Below are positions 16,601 to 17,167 of a DNA stretch of 17,167 nucleotides, one piece after another (position 1 is the stretch's first letter; every line of letters starts with the position of its first letter). Source of the DNA: Kytococcus schroeteri (GTDB taxonomy: Bacteria > Actinomycetota > Actinomycetes > Actinomycetales > Dermatophilaceae); the NCBI RefSeq assembly GCF_002847825.1, contig NZ_PKIZ01000027.1, forward strand, positions 1 through 17,167. Direction: 5' to 3'. Made by a program: the position numbers and the translations under genes. The notes under the pieces were generated by a model, which was given only the letters and a program-made list of their open reading frames with translations, ran no database searches and was not told the DNA's origin.

Positions 16601-16970
16601 CGATGGCGGTGTCGCGGTCCAGCACCTCCCACTCGGTGCCGCCGGGGCGCCGGTAGAGCACCTGCGTGACACGGGTGGGGCTGTTGACCAGCTGCTCGCT
16701 GGCCGAGCCCTTGGGGCACAGACGGCCGCGGCTGATGGGGCTGTCCGGGTCGCCCTCGATCTGGACGACCTTCTCGTCCTTGACGAAGACACGCTGGCCG
16801 CAACCCACCGCGCAGTACGGGCAGACGCTCTGGGCCACGCGGTCGGCGGTGACGGTGCGGTTGCTGGTCTCGCGCGTGGCACGGCTGGTCACCGCGCGTC
16901 CGCGACCCAGCGGGTCGCCCTCGCGGAACTGGCGCAGCACCGGCCAGTTCAGGGGGGTGGGGATGCCCAT
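13653..16970 (-). CDS. fdhA: Formate dehydrogenase alpha subunit, selenocysteine-containing
   Basis: This Mo/W-bis-MGD enzyme oxidises formate to CO2. The gene is continuous only if TGA at 16406-16404 is read as selenocysteine: the frame upstream and downstream is the same protein, joined as NQARI-Sec-HSATVPSLGSSFGRGG, the FdhA/FdnG active-site context. Sec is residue 189 (196 in E. coli FdnG). With it the product has 1105 residues. An N-terminal [4Fe-4S] site is formed by Cys50, Cys53, Cys57 and Cys85, followed by PKG. Molybdopterin-binding segments follow (GSNMAECHPVGF, HVDPRFTRTSA). The C-terminal domain has PFVFTTYRLTEQHTAGGMSR. There is no Tat motif or hydrophobic leader, so it should stay cytoplasmic. 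An acidic Gly/Ser/His-rich insert lies at about 339-370. I chose ATG 16970 because GAGGTGA lies 5 nt upstream; GTG 16979 is the alternative. Confidence 0.96.
16374..16406 (-). promoter_or_regulatory. Selenocysteine codon and bacterial SECIS hairpin
   Basis: Counting U of UGA as 1, bases 15-33 fold into a hairpin: GG-U-CCCC, loop AGUCU, GGGG-U-CC, with one U-U mismatch. The loop G-U dinucleotide falls at positions 23-24, as in E. coli fdhF, and the loop retains GUCU. This is the element that SelB recognises. It is embedded in the coding sequence and stronger (GC) than the E. coli apical stem. Confidence 0.9.
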
Positions 16971-16975
16971 CACCG

Positions 16976-16982
16976 TCACCTC
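16976..16982 (-). promoter_or_regulatory. Shine-Dalgarno of fdhA
   Basis: GAGGTGA on the minus strand is 5 nt before ATG 16970, which favours that start over the in-frame GTG codons at 16979 and 16973. Confidence 0.5.
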
Positions 16983-17087
16983 GTTCCGTCGTCGCGGGTC
17001 ATCCTGCCACCCGGGACCGACAACTGCGAGGGGTGGATCCTCCGCAGGGGCAGTGGGCCGTCGACGTGTCTTGGGGGAATCGTTATC
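16983..17087 (-). other. fdhA upstream region, no promoter recognised
   Basis: The roughly 105 bp between fdhA and the IS end must contain the fdh operon promoter unless transcription enters from the IS. I see no convincing -35/-10 pair and no obvious operator. Confidence 0.3.
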
Positions 17088-17167
17088 GGGCTCTTCGGAG
17101 TTGAGCGTGGGTCATGGGGTGAGTCCTCCGCCGATGAGGAGCATGCGGAGTCGGTAGTTGTGGCGGT
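17088..17167 (-). mobile_element. End of a second ISL3-type insertion sequence
   Basis: The sequence starting GGGCTCTTCGGAGTTGAGCG at 17088 has the GGCTCTTC terminus seen at 2653, oriented so that the element extends to the right beyond the window. The transposase C-terminus lies just inside it on the minus strand, as in the 2653 element. It ends only about 118 bp upstream of fdhA. Confidence 0.6.
17112..17167 (-). CDS. ISL3-type transposase, C-terminal end (partial)
   Basis: The last residues read RHNYRLRMLLIGGGLTP and then TGA (17112-17114). The N-YRLR-LL pattern is typical of ISL3-family transposase C-termini. The rest lies outside the window, so whether the gene is intact is unknown. Confidence 0.55.
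   Translation of the reverse strand, partial: RHNYRLRMLLIGGGLTP

Noticed and set aside
16404..16979. fdhA as two genes or a pseudogene split by a stop codon
   Set aside because: The UGA sits exactly at the Sec position of FdhA with a correct SECIS, and selA, selB, selC and selD are all present nearby.

Overview
The window is high-GC DNA with the gene style of an Actinomycetota chromosome: strong GC bias at third codon positions, ATGA/GTGA stop-start overlaps, likely leaderless genes with TANNNT -10 boxes, and ISL3-family transposase remnants. I cannot fix the genus; a Micrococcales-type actinobacterium is a reasonable guess.

Left part (about 1-4600) is accessory and decayed, and locally less GC-rich. 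It holds a 525-bp duplicate of the 3' end of the urocanase gene (553-1077), a small intact gene of unknown function (1143-1466), a secreted-protein gene broken by an in-frame amber codon (1497-2291), a solo ISL3-type terminal repeat, a truncated ISL3 transposase with an internal ochre codon, and a 5'-truncated gene resembling Imm11/DUF1629 immunity proteins (3872-4513). The intact urocanase gene hutU follows (6335-4623, minus strand).

Right part (6500-17000) is a self-contained selenocysteine system next to the selenoprotein it serves. On the minus strand lie selC (tRNA-Sec, anticodon UCA), selA and selB, with selA and selB overlapping by 4 nt. Divergent from selC is selD on the plus strand. 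Convergent to selD is a translationally coupled fdhA-fdhB-nrfD operon (16970-11492). fdhA has an in-frame UGA at codon 189 followed by a bacterial SECIS hairpin with the spacing known from E. coli fdhF. Together these would make selenophosphate (SelD), Sec-tRNA (SelA on selC), deliver it at the SECIS (SelB), and produce a Mo/W formate dehydrogenase that passes electrons through FdhB Fe-S clusters to a NrfD-type membrane subunit. The large subunit shows no Tat signal.

The most unusual structure is in the selA-selC intergenic region (about 9760-10170): two arrays, each of four copies of the palindrome GCACCGGTGC with identical 40/31/40-bp spacing, placed almost symmetrically around a 33-bp near-perfect hairpin. 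A related palindrome sits downstream of hutU. The right edge enters another ISL3-type element.
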